Below, piece by piece: positions 1 through 5,783 of a stretch of DNA of 6,463 nt. Location: positions 1 through 6,463 of the forward strand of contig JBJSXI010000021.1 in NCBI GenBank assembly GCA_046086305.1. Reading direction: 5' to 3'. A model generated the notes under the pieces. It had not been told where the DNA came from, made no database searches, and saw only the letters and a list, made by a program, of their open reading frames with translations. Source of the stretch: UBA668 sp046086305. Lineage in GTDB: Bacteria; Actinomycetota; Acidimicrobiia; Acidimicrobiales; Ilumatobacteraceae. Made by a program: the position numbers and the translations under genes. Positions within the stretch are counted from its first letter, which is position 1, and the number at the start of each line of letters is the position of its first letter.

Positions 1-462
1 AAGTTCGGTGCGTTCGTCAACATCCTCCCCGGGCGTGATGGCCTCGTGCACATCAGCAAGCTCGGCAAGGGTCGGCGCATCAACAATGTCGAGGACGTGC
101 TGCAGCTCGGTCAGGAGATCGAGGTCATCGTCGAGGAGATCGACGAGAAGGGTAAGGTCAGCCTGACCCCCGGTGAGTCGTGGAACCCCGAGATCCCCGA
201 TCGTCCCGAGCGCAGCGAGCCCCGAGGTGAGTCGCGGGGCGAGTCGCGACGTGAACCGCGCGGCGAGCCACGCGGTGATCGGCGTTCCGACAGCGACTCG
301 ATGAGCGTCAGCTTCGACGACGCCTTCGATGCCGAACTGGCCGGCCAGCTGGGCGATCTCGGCCCGGGTGGCGAGGCGGGCGGCAACGCCTGTCGCAACG
401 GTGGTCGCGGTGGCCGTGACGGTGGTCGCGACGGTGGTCGCGACCGTCGTCGCCATCGCTGA
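1..462 (+). CDS. pnp: Polyribonucleotide nucleotidyltransferase (PNPase), C-terminal part
   Basis: This is the 3' end of a gene entering from the left edge; frame 1 is open from base 1 to TGA at 460-462, giving 153 visible residues. PNPase is a phosphorolytic 3'-5' exoribonuclease of mRNA decay. The first ~57 residues are the end of an S1 RNA-binding domain: KFGAFVNILPGRDGLVHIS, then a NNVEDVLQLGQEIEVIV segment and EIDEKGKVSLT, which is the typical order for the last domain of PNPase. The KH and RNase PH domains lie outside the window. After S1 comes a ~95-residue low-complexity tail: a basic block of PRGES/SRGES/PRGEP-type repeats (visible residues ~60-97), an acidic stretch containing FDDAFDAELAGQLGDLG (~105-121), and a Gly/Arg block ending DRRRHR. 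Such tails vary between actinobacterial PNPases and probably bind RNA or partner proteins (inference). Another S1 protein is possible but less likely given the motif match. dapB starts 30 bp downstream on the same strand. Confidence 0.88.
   Translation, partial: KFGAFVNILPGRDGLVHISKLGKGRRINNVEDVLQLGQEIEVIVEEIDEKGKVSLTPGESWNPEIPDRPERSEPRGESRGESRREPRGEPRGDRRSDSDSMSVSFDDAFDAELAGQLGDLGPGGEAGGNACRNGGRGGRDGGRDGGRDRRRHR
400..444 (+). repeat. Short tandem 12-bp codon repeat in the pnp tail
   Basis: Units of GGTGGTCGCGAC (Gly-Gly-Arg-Asp) occur exactly at 421-432 and 433-444, with a degenerate copy at 409-420 and a partial one at 400-408. The repeat is in frame and encodes the GGR(D) block of the PNPase tail, so it is a coding low-complexity repeat that could change length by slippage without shifting frame. 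Confidence 0.75.
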
Positions 463-479
463 CCGCGGGTCGGTGCGGC

Positions 480-485
480 TACGGT
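480..485 (+). promoter_or_regulatory. Candidate -10 box for leaderless dapB transcript
   Basis: TACGGT fits the actinobacterial -10 pattern TAnnnT and ends 7 nt before the dapB ATG, the distance expected if transcription starts at or beside the start codon. No Shine-Dalgarno is visible before dapB, which fits a leaderless mRNA. A -35 is weak (CTGACC at 459-464, 15-bp spacer, overlapping the pnp stop). Read-through from pnp is the alternative. Confidence 0.35.
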
Positions 486-492
486 CGTCGAC

Positions 493-1260
493 ATGAGTCG
501 TCGCATCGGGGTCGTCGGGGCAACTGGTCGGATGGGTAGTGCGGTGTGCGACGCCGTCGCTGCCGATCCCGATATCGAACTGGTGGCCGCGGTCTCGCCG
601 CGGTCGGCGGGCACATCGGTGCACGGCGTGACCGTGGCGGGCGAACTGCGGGCACTCGCCGACGCGCACTGTGACGTCGTCGTCGACTTCACGACACCCG
701 AGGCGGCACGCCTGACGCTTCCGTGGTTGGCCATGCACGGGATGCATGCGGTCGTGGGCACCTCGGGCCTCGGTGACGACGATCTCGCCGAGTGCCGACG
801 TTCCTTCAGCGGCAGCAACTGTCTCGTCGCCGCAAACTTCGCGATCAGCGCGGTGCTGGTGATGCGCTTCGCCGAGTTGGCTGCGCCGTTCTTCGACACG
901 GCGGAGATCATCGAGATGCACCACGACAAGAAGATCGACGCACCGAGCGGCACCGCCGTGGCCACGGCGCGCCGGATGGCGGCAGCGTCCGACCAGTGGG
1001 TCGCCGATCCGACCCGTCACGAGTCGATCCCCGGTTCGCGTGGTGCGGCCGGACCAGCGGGAATCCGGATTCACGCCGTACGCATGCGCGGCGCCGTCGC
1101 CCATCAGGAGGTCATCCTCGGTGCGACCGGCCAGAGCCTCACCCTGCGGCAGGACAGCTACGACCGGACGAGCTTCATGCCGGGAGTGGTGTTGGCATGC
1201 AAGCGGGTGCACGAGTTCCCCGGGGTGACCGTGGGACTCGACGCCCTCCTCGGCGTCTGA
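493..1260 (+). CDS. dapB: 4-hydroxy-tetrahydrodipicolinate reductase
   Basis: DapB makes tetrahydrodipicolinate from 4-hydroxy-tetrahydrodipicolinate using NAD(P)H, in the cytosolic lysine and meso-diaminopimelate pathway. The 255-residue product has the N-terminal Rossmann loop GATGRMG (9-15), DFTTPEA (65-71), VGTSG (88-92) and the family signature EMHHDKKIDAPSGTA (141-155), with the catalytic His143 and Lys147 and the substrate-binding PSGT loop. The C-terminus (AVAHQEVIL at 202-209 through DRTSFMPGV at 224-232) resembles mycobacterial DapB, and the length is close to those enzymes and a little shorter than the E. coli protein. One oddity is Gln220 in TLRQDSYDR, where I recall His in most relatives (IRHDS.DR). 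ATG at 493 is the only sensible start, since the nucleotide-binding strand begins at residue 5; it has no clear Shine-Dalgarno. The gene follows pnp by 30 bp and converges on tpx with 5 bp between the stop codons. Confidence 0.96.
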   Translation: MSRRIGVVGATGRMGSAVCDAVAADPDIELVAAVSPRSAGTSVHGVTVAGELRALADAHCDVVVDFTTPEAARLTLPWLAMHGMHAVVGTSGLGDDDLAECRRSFSGSNCLVAANFAISAVLVMRFAELAAPFFDTAEIIEMHHDKKIDAPSGTAVATARRMAAASDQWVADPTRHESIPGSRGAAGPAGIRIHAVRMRGAVAHQEVILGATGQSLTLRQDSYDRTSFMPGVVLACKRVHEFPGVTVGLDALLGV

Positions 1261-1265
1261 CGACC

Positions 1266-1763
<498 letters not shown>

Positions 1764-1799
1764 GGCCCCGGGTTCTAGCACGGGCCCGGGAGGGGTCGC

Positions 1800-2423
1800 C
1801 TACCGACCGCGGAAGTTGCGGATCTGGGTGGCGACGACGAGCACCAAGGTGCCGAGGATGAACCAGGTCTGGTAACGCGTCGTCACGTCGATCACGTCGC
1901 GCAGTTGCGACTCGAAGCGACCGGCGAGCCACCACAGCAGCGCCAGTCGACCGGCGATGCCGATCGCCGCGAGGGGTGCGAGACGCCGCCAGCGAGTGCC
2001 GGCCGCGCCGCTCAGCACCCACACGATGTTGCTCCCGACGAAGAAGGGGACGAGGACGATCTCGGCGTCGGTGAACCCCTTTTCGAAGCGGTCGACCTGC
2101 TCGGTCGGCATCCCGAGGTAGCGCCAGAACCAGCGCAGCGCGCGGTCGCCGTAGGCGCGACCGATGTAGTGGCACACGACGGCAGAGGTGACGAGCCGGA
2201 GTGTTGCGATCGTGGCCCATGTCGGCAGGCCGAGGTCGGACGGCACGGTGAGCACGAGGTGCCGGTTGCGTGACGACAACGCGAGGAGGAGACCCGGCCG
2301 GTCGTCGACGAGCGAGGTCAGCAGGATCGAGCCGATGTTCGCCGCGACGAGCAGGGCGACGAATGCGCCGAGCCACAGCGGCCCGGTGCGCACCGCGACG
2401 GCGCGGCTCGGCTGGACAGTCAT
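1800..2423 (-). CDS. DedA/VTT-like integral membrane protein
   Basis: This 207-residue protein has about five hydrophobic segments (~15-36, 68-88, 120-140, 148-167 and 185-202), so it is an inner-membrane protein. The order of motifs resembles the VTT (DedA/SNARE-associated) superfamily: a first helix followed by a re-entrant-like segment with LLLALSSRNRHLVLT (45-59), YIGRAYGDRALRWFWRYLG (86-104), a charged EQVDRFEKGF segment (108-117), then paired hydrophobic helices. DedA proteins are linked to lipid scrambling and membrane or envelope homeostasis; the substrate here is unknown. The family call rests on pattern resemblance only. The start at 2423 has no Shine-Dalgarno but lies 7 nt behind a TAnnnT box. 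It sits 30 bp after the ABC ATPase stop and 36 bp before tpx, all on one strand, so co-transcription is plausible, but nothing in the sequence shows that it belongs to the transporter. Confidence 0.7.
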   Translation of the reverse strand: MTVQPSRAVAVRTGPLWLGAFVALLVAANIGSILLTSLVDDRPGLLLALSSRNRHLVLTVPSDLGLPTWATIATLRLVTSAVVCHYIGRAYGDRALRWFWRYLGMPTEQVDRFEKGFTDAEIVLVPFFVGSNIVWVLSGAAGTRWRRLAPLAAIGIAGRLALLWWLAGRFESQLRDVIDVTTRYQTWFILGTLVLVVATQIRNFRGR

Positions 2424-2430
2424 CGAGACG

Positions 2431-2436
2431 AGGCTA
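2431..2436 (-). promoter_or_regulatory. Candidate leaderless -10 box before the VTT-like gene
   Basis: On the minus strand TAGCCT (TAnnnT) ends 7 nt upstream of the ATG at 2423, the spacing of a leaderless promoter. No good -35 is seen, and the box lies in a 30-bp gap within a co-directional gene run, so read-through transcription is equally possible. Confidence 0.25.
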
Positions 2437-2453
2437 TGGGGCGGGGAGGCGAT

Positions 2454-3200
2454 TCAGAGTCGACGCGACGCGATGACTCGCTCGAGAAAGGCCTGGGTCT
2501 CGGGCCGCCGGGGGGCGCGGAACAGTTCGTCGGGTGGGGCGGCCTCGAGAATGACCCCGTCCTGCAGGAAGCACACGAGGTCGGCGATCTCGCGGGCGAA
2601 CCCCATCTCGTGGGTCGCGATGACCATCGTCATCCCGTCGGCGCGCATCTCCCGGATGACATGGAGCACTTCGCCGACGAGGACCGGATCCAGCGCGGCG
2701 GTGACCTCGTCGAGGAGCATCAACTCGGGTTGCATCGCCAGTGCCCTGACGATCGCCACGCGCTGCTGCTGGCCGCCGGAGAGCTGGTCGGGATAGGCGG
2801 TCGCCTTGTCGGCGAGCGACAGCCGCTCGAGCAGTTGCATCCCGCGGTCGACCGCGTCGGCCTCGGTGAGTCCGAGCACCTTGCGCGGGGCGAGGGTGAT
2901 GTTCCGCAGCACCGACATGTGCGGGAACAGGTTGTAGCTCTGGAACACCATGCCGATGCGGCGTCGGATCGGGTCGGGGTCGAGGCCAGGTTCGCTGATG
3001 TCGCGACCGTCGAGCTCGACGACACCGTCGTCGATCGGTTCGAGCAGATTGATGCATCGCAGGAGGGTGCTCTTGCCGGAGCCGGATGCGCCGATGAGAC
3101 AGACGACCTGGTGGTCGGCGATCTCGAGCGTGACGTCGTCGAGGACGACCTTGTCGCCGAAGCGTTTACGCACCCGATCGAGTCGCAACTTGGTGTTCAT
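2454..3200 (-). CDS. Polar amino acid ABC transporter, ATP-binding protein
   Basis: This is the cytosolic ATPase that powers the neighbouring importer, of the HisP/GlnQ type. The 248-residue product is full length for that family and carries Walker A GASGSGKST (37-45), the Q-loop with Gln87 in MVFQSYNLFPHM, the ABC signature LSGGQQQR (140-147), Walker B LMLLDE (160-165, catalytic Glu165), D-loop ALDP (169-172) and the switch His197 in ATHEMGFA. The Q-loop context FQSYNLFPHMSVL and the EMGFAREIAD segment are typical of amino acid importers. Walker B continues DEVTAALDP where DEPTSALDP is commonest, a variant I believe occurs in this subfamily. The frame is open much further upstream, but ATG at 3200 begins exactly where the family begins. 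Its A overlaps the permease stop in a 4-bp ATGA junction, so translation of the two is probably coupled. The solute is not determined. Confidence 0.94.
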   Translation of the reverse strand: MNTKLRLDRVRKRFGDKVVLDDVTLEIADHQVVCLIGASGSGKSTLLRCINLLEPIDDGVVELDGRDISEPGLDPDPIRRRIGMVFQSYNLFPHMSVLRNITLAPRKVLGLTEADAVDRGMQLLERLSLADKATAYPDQLSGGQQQRVAIVRALAMQPELMLLDEVTAALDPVLVGEVLHVIREMRADGMTMVIATHEMGFAREIADLVCFLQDGVILEAAPPDELFRAPRRPETQAFLERVIASRRL

Positions 3201-4093
3201 GCGATGACCGATCCGCCGGTGCGTCGCCCGAGCCGGGCCGAGTACCAGTCGACGAGTCGTGTGAGCGGCACCGTGAGACACAGGAAGATCGTCGCTGCGA
3301 CGACATACGGCGTGTAGTTGGCGTTGAGGTCCTTGATCGACTGCGCCCGCCGGAACACGTCGATGATGCCGAGGAAGCTCAACAGCGCAACGTCCTTCTG
3401 CAGTGACAACAGGTCGTTCATCAGCGGCGGGACGACCCGACGTGCCGCCTGGGGCACGACGACGTGCTGCATCGTCAACCGTGGCGAGAGGCCGAGTGAT
3501 CGGGCCGCAGCGCGTTGGCTCTCGTGCACCCCTTCGATGCCGGCTCGGAACACCTCGGCCACATAGGCCGAGTAGGCGAGGATCAACGCGACCGGACCCC
3601 ACAGGTACACCGACGACAGGCTGCCGCCGAACCACAGGATGCGCAGTTCACCGGTGAAGATCCCGAGCGCCGGGATGCCGAATCCGACGAGGTAGATGGT
3701 GAGCACGACGGGGATGCCGCGGAACACATCGGTGTATGCGGCAGCGAACAGCCGCAACGGGAACAGCACCGGCGACCGTGCGTTGCGGAACAGCGCCAGT
3801 GTGAGCCCCCACGCGACGATGAACGGGATGCACTGGAGGAACAACTTCACGTCGACCCACAGGTAGCCGAGGATCTCCGGGAAGTCGGAGCGGAACCGAT
3901 CGGCGTCGAAGAAGAGTCGCTTCACGCGCGGCCACCCGCTCGCCCGGGTGACGAGGAACCAGGTGCTCGCGACGACCACCACCGTCGAGGTGGTGGCGAC
4001 GAATGATGCGCGTCGGCGCTGGCGTCGTTCCCACTCGGCCCGCGTCACGCGACCGGGCGCCGACACGCGGTCGGCGCCCGTCGAGTGGGTCAT
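3197..4093 (-). CDS. Polar amino acid ABC transporter, permease protein
   Basis: This is the membrane component of the importer (HisM/GlnP type, BPD_transp_1 fold). With ATG at 4093 it has 298 residues, whereas many family members are nearer 220. The extra length is an Arg-rich N-terminus (VTRAEWERRQRRR, 16-28), a first hydrophobic segment (~31-49) and a ~30-residue linker before the conserved core. The core has hydrophobic segments at ~84-105, 113-142, 163-182 and 262-282. It includes FRGIPVVL (124-131) and an EAA loop at ~191-216 (ESQRAAARSLGLSPR then VVVPQA), which docks the ATPase, followed by LQKDVALLSFLG (231-242). A single permease gene suggests a homodimer. A GTG at 4153 would add 20 residues but would overlap the binding-protein gene by 46 nt, so ATG at 4093 is preferred, though its Shine-Dalgarno is weak. 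The binding-protein stop is 14 bp upstream and the ATPase start overlaps this stop. Confidence 0.92.
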   Translation of the reverse strand: MTHSTGADRVSAPGRVTRAEWERRQRRRASFVATTSTVVVVASTWFLVTRASGWPRVKRLFFDADRFRSDFPEILGYLWVDVKLFLQCIPFIVAWGLTLALFRNARSPVLFPLRLFAAAYTDVFRGIPVVLTIYLVGFGIPALGIFTGELRILWFGGSLSSVYLWGPVALILAYSAYVAEVFRAGIEGVHESQRAAARSLGLSPRLTMQHVVVPQAARRVVPPLMNDLLSLQKDVALLSFLGIIDVFRRAQSIKDLNANYTPYVVAATIFLCLTVPLTRLVDWYSARLGRRTGGSVIA

Positions 4094-4107
4094 GGGTGCG
4101 AGTCCGC

Positions 4108-4995
4108 TCAGTCCTTCGACAGCAGCGGCGCCTCGGTGTACTCGCCCATCCACGTGGTGGTGATGGCATCGAGCTCACCCGAGTCGCGCAGGTTCGTGAG
4201 CGCCATGTTCAGGCACTCGACGAGTGGGTTGTCCTTGGTGAGCAGCAGACCCCACTGGTCGCCTGCGCCGCCCGCATCGACCGGGAACTGACCGAAGACG
4301 GTCGTGCCCTCGATCTCGACGGCCGAGATGTAGAGCGCGGTCGGCAGGTCGGTGACGATCGCGTCGATCTGACCGTTGTCGAGCGCCGTCTTCGCATCGG
4401 CATTGCTGTTGAAGGCGAAGGGCTCGGCGTCGGGCTGCACGACCTCGAGGACGAACTCGAGGCTCGTCGTGCCCGCTGCGGCCCCGAGCTTGAGCGCTTT
4501 GAGGTCGCTGAGGCTCGTGACACCTGCGCCAGCGCTCTCGGCGTAGCCGAGGACGGCCTGATTGGCGGTGTAGTACGGCTCGCTGAACGTGACGACCTCG
4601 GCGCGCTCGGGGGTGATCGAGAACTGCTGGAGGTTGAAGTCGAAGTTCGCGTCGGTGCCGGCGACGGCGGTGTCGAACGATGTCCGCACCCAGGTGACGG
4701 CGGCACCCTCGAAGCCGAGTTCGCCGGCAACGGCGAGTGCCAGGGCGGCCTCGAAGCCCTCACCCGACTCGGGAGCATCATCGATGACGTACGGCGGGTA
4801 GGCCGGATCACCGGTGGCGATGGTGAGCGCGCCCGACGTCAGGGTCTTGTCGGTGGCGCACTCGGCAGGGTCGTCCATCGATGCGGGCGCCGTGGTGGCG
4901 GGAGCGGCCGTGGTGTCGGCCGACTCCTCGTCGCCGCCGCAGGCGGCGAGCAACAGGGCGGCAAGGGCGGCGCCGGCGGCGAGAGTGCGGTTCAT
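4108..4995 (-). CDS. Amino acid ABC transporter substrate-binding lipoprotein (SBP family 3)
   Basis: This is the extracytoplasmic receptor of the importer, 295 residues. The N-terminus is a lipoprotein signal: MNRT, a hydrophobic stretch, then lipobox LLAAC with the lipidated Cys19. A Thr/Ala/Pro-rich linker follows (~22-40). The mature domain fits bacterial SBP family 3: LTIATGDPAYPPYV (57-70), GEGFEAAL (79-85), FNLQQFSITPERAEVVTFSEPYY (120-142), GAAAGTTSLEFV (171-182) and QIDAIVTDLPTA (209-220). Family knowledge suggests that Arg131 holds the amino acid carboxylate and Asp216 its amino group, so an alpha-amino acid is the likely ligand, but the side-chain preference cannot be read. GFEAAL replaces the more usual GFD.DL pattern. 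ATG at 4995 is supported by a good GAGGAG Shine-Dalgarno at 5001-5006 and by the signal peptide starting right there. It is the first gene of the minus-strand run. Confidence 0.95.
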   Translation of the reverse strand: MNRTLAAGAALAALLLAACGGDEESADTTAAPATTAPASMDDPAECATDKTLTSGALTIATGDPAYPPYVIDDAPESGEGFEAALALAVAGELGFEGAAVTWVRTSFDTAVAGTDANFDFNLQQFSITPERAEVVTFSEPYYTANQAVLGYAESAGAGVTSLSDLKALKLGAAAGTTSLEFVLEVVQPDAEPFAFNSNADAKTALDNGQIDAIVTDLPTALYISAVEIEGTTVFGQFPVDAGGAGDQWGLLLTKDNPLVECLNMALTNLRDSGELDAITTTWMGEYTEAPLLSKD

Positions 4996-5000
4996 GAGGT

Positions 5001-5006
5001 CTCCTC
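5001..5006 (-). promoter_or_regulatory. Ribosome binding site of the substrate-binding protein gene
   Basis: Minus-strand GAGGAG ends 5 nt before the ATG at 4995. It is one of only two strong Shine-Dalgarno sequences in the window and fixes this start. Part of it lies inside the proximal copy of the 34-bp direct repeat. Confidence 0.8.
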
Positions 5007-5036
5007 GGGATGGGCACGTGAGGCGCGCAGCGTACC
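5003..5036. repeat. 34-bp direct repeat, proximal copy
   Basis: This matches 5074-5107 at 29 of 34 positions with no gaps. The first 16 bases (CCTCGGGATGGGCACG) are identical. On the minus strand the copy begins with GGTACGCTG, holding a -10-like TACGCT, and ends in the start of the Shine-Dalgarno of the binding-protein gene, so it covers almost the whole presumed 5' leader. Confidence 0.85.
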
Positions 5037-5059
5037 AGATTGTTGACCTTGTTGGTCAA
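5029..5059 (-). promoter_or_regulatory. Putative promoter of the amino acid importer genes
   Basis: On the minus strand a TTGACC -35 (5054-5059) is followed, after 19 bp, by a TACGCT -10 (5029-5034). This predicts a start near 5022 and a leader of about 27 nt carrying the Shine-Dalgarno. The spacer is slightly long. The -35 lies inside the inverted repeat at 5041-5061, so a protein bound there would block it. The local sequence is clearly more AT-rich than the flanking genes. Confidence 0.5.
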
Positions 5060-5061
5060 CA
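5041..5061. promoter_or_regulatory. Perfect inverted repeat, probable operator of the importer promoter
   Basis: Arms TGTTGACC (5041-5048) and GGTCAACA (5054-5061) are exact reverse complements with a 5-bp centre TTGTT. The site covers the presumed -35 of the importer genes, a position typical of repressor operators. Each arm contains GTYRAC. The cognate regulator is unknown; a GntR-like or other dimeric HTH protein would suit, and the adjacent TetR is possible, although its own candidate operator has a different sequence. Confidence 0.55.
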
Positions 5062-5073
5062 TTTCGTTGTTCG

Positions 5074-5107
5074 CCTCGGGATGGGCACGCGCGGCGATCA
5101 GAGTACC
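5074..5107. repeat. 34-bp direct repeat, distal copy
   Basis: This is the second copy, offset by 71 bp from 5003-5036 (29/34 identical). On the minus strand it begins GGTACTCTG with a second -10-like TACTCT (5100-5105) and ends CCCGAGG, but no good -35 precedes it and no credible gene start follows it. Confidence 0.85.
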
Positions 5108-5121
5108 GCACGGACCGTGAC

Positions 5122-5151
5122 TTGACGGTGAGACGGTTTCCGTCTTAGCGT
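5122..5151 (+). promoter_or_regulatory. Promoter of the TetR-family gene, likely leaderless
   Basis: TTGACG (5122-5127) and TAGCGT (5146-5151) are separated by 18 bp, a good match to TTGACn/TAnnnT. The -10 ends 8 nt before the ATG at 5160, so transcription should begin at or next to the start codon, giving a leaderless mRNA; no Shine-Dalgarno is present. Confidence 0.6.
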
Positions 5152-5155
5152 CTCA
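5129..5155. promoter_or_regulatory. Nested inverted repeats in the TetR promoter, probable autoregulatory operator
   Basis: The inner palindrome is AGACGG-TTT-CCGTCT (5131-5136/5140-5145). Widened to 5129-5147 it is a 19-bp near-palindrome with one mismatched pair. A second, wider pair uses the same left arm: TGAGACG (5129-5135) and CGTCTCA (5149-5155), 13-bp spacer. Both lie between and over the -35 and -10 boxes, where TetR proteins usually bind to repress their own gene. Confidence 0.55.
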
Positions 5156-5159
5156 GGTC

Positions 5160-5777
5160 ATGGTGTCGGCGGTCACATCGGGCGTGTCGGGGACGACCGA
5201 CGCTCGCGCGGCCGAGCAGCGGGTCCTCGACGCGACGAAGGCGTGTTGCGAGCGGTGGGGGATCGCCAAGGTGACGATCGACGACATCGCCACAGCCGCA
5301 GGTGTGTCGCGAGCCACCCTCTATCGGATGTTCCCCGGCGGCAAGGACGTGCTGTTCGATGCGCTGCGCGTCCGTGAGCTCGAGGACTTCTTCGCCCGAC
5401 TGTCGGCGCACCTCGTCGGGGCCGACACGTTCGACGATCTGCTCGTGCGCACCGTCGTGTCGGCGACGCGTGAACTACGCGACGACGATCACCTTGCGGC
5501 GATGCTGGCGTCCGAACCCGGAGAGGTGCTCAGCACGCTCACCCTTGCCGGGTTGCCACGGATCATCCGCATGGCCACGGTCTTCCTCGTCCCCCGGGTC
5601 GAGGTGTACCTGCCGCGTCCGGCGGCGGTGCGACTCGTCGACGTGCTGTCGCGGCTCGTCATCAGCTACTTCCTCGCCCCGTCCGACGACGTCGATCTCG
5701 GCGACCCTGAGTCGGCGGCGTCATTCCTCCGCCTCGCCATCCTCCCGTCCTTCGAACCCGCACTCATCAGGAGCTGA
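5160..5777 (+). CDS. TetR/AcrR-family transcriptional regulator
   Basis: This is a 205-residue dimeric DNA-binding regulator with normal TetR-family length. The N-terminal HTH is clear: RVLDATKACCERWGIAKVTI (21-40) leads into DDIATAAGVSRATLYRMF (41-58) and the GGKDVLFDAL segment (60-69), which is the canonical helix 2-3-4 layout with Tyr55 in the recognition region. Residues ~75-205 are helical and divergent, as expected of a ligand-binding domain, so no effector can be named. ATG at 5160 is chosen because it lies 8 nt behind a strong promoter and leaves a normal 15-20-residue lead before helix 1; the mRNA is probably leaderless. It is divergent from the importer genes (164-bp spacer) and 6 nt upstream of the diiron protein gene, whose Shine-Dalgarno lies inside this coding region. 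It therefore probably regulates itself and that gene; control of the importer is possible but unshown. Confidence 0.93.
   Translation: MVSAVTSGVSGTTDARAAEQRVLDATKACCERWGIAKVTIDDIATAAGVSRATLYRMFPGGKDVLFDALRVRELEDFFARLSAHLVGADTFDDLLVRTVVSATRELRDDDHLAAMLASEPGEVLSTLTLAGLPRIIRMATVFLVPRVEVYLPRPAAVRLVDVLSRLVISYFLAPSDDVDLGDPESAASFLRLAILPSFEPALIRS
5769..5773 (+). promoter_or_regulatory. Ribosome binding site of the diiron protein gene
   Basis: AGGAG lies 10 nt before the ATG at 5784 and inside the last codons of the TetR gene. It supports this start and coupled translation of the two genes. Confidence 0.7.
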
Positions 5778-5783
5778 GCCACC

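Noticed and set aside
111..965. 284-residue open frame on the minus strand opposite pnp and dapB
   Set aside because: It lies antisense to two well-recognised genes. Its Arg/Ser/Pro-rich low-complexity composition is what the opposite strand of high-GC codons yields, and no family is recognisable.
1240..1257. GACGCC-CTCCTC-GGCGTC hairpin at the end of dapB as a terminator
   Set aside because: The stem is only 6 bp, lies within the coding sequence and has no following T-run; such stems are frequent by chance at this GC content.
1767..1790. CCCGGG repeated at 1767-1772 and 1785-1790 between the VTT gene and tpx, as an attenuator hairpin
   Set aside because: CCCGGG is self-complementary and common in GC-rich DNA; the possible stem is short and no T-run or alternative fold is visible.
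3201..3635. Extended N-terminus of the ABC ATPase (the frame stays open to 3635)
   Set aside because: The extra residues are antisense-frame style sequence overlapping the permease gene. The family start matches ATG 3200 with a 4-bp ATGA overlap.
4003..5046. 347-residue plus-strand frame opposite the binding-protein gene
   Set aside because: It is antisense to a gene with lipobox and SBP family 3 motifs; the repeated Gly/Val/Glu composition reflects the reverse codons.
4808..5062. 84-codon minus-strand frame starting at an ATG just after the distal direct repeat, as an upstream ORF of the binding-protein gene
   Set aside because: It passes through the palindrome and promoter boxes and overlaps the binding-protein gene out of frame with an Arg-rich product. 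The spacing to the GAGG is poor, and the presumed transcription start near 5022 lies inside it.
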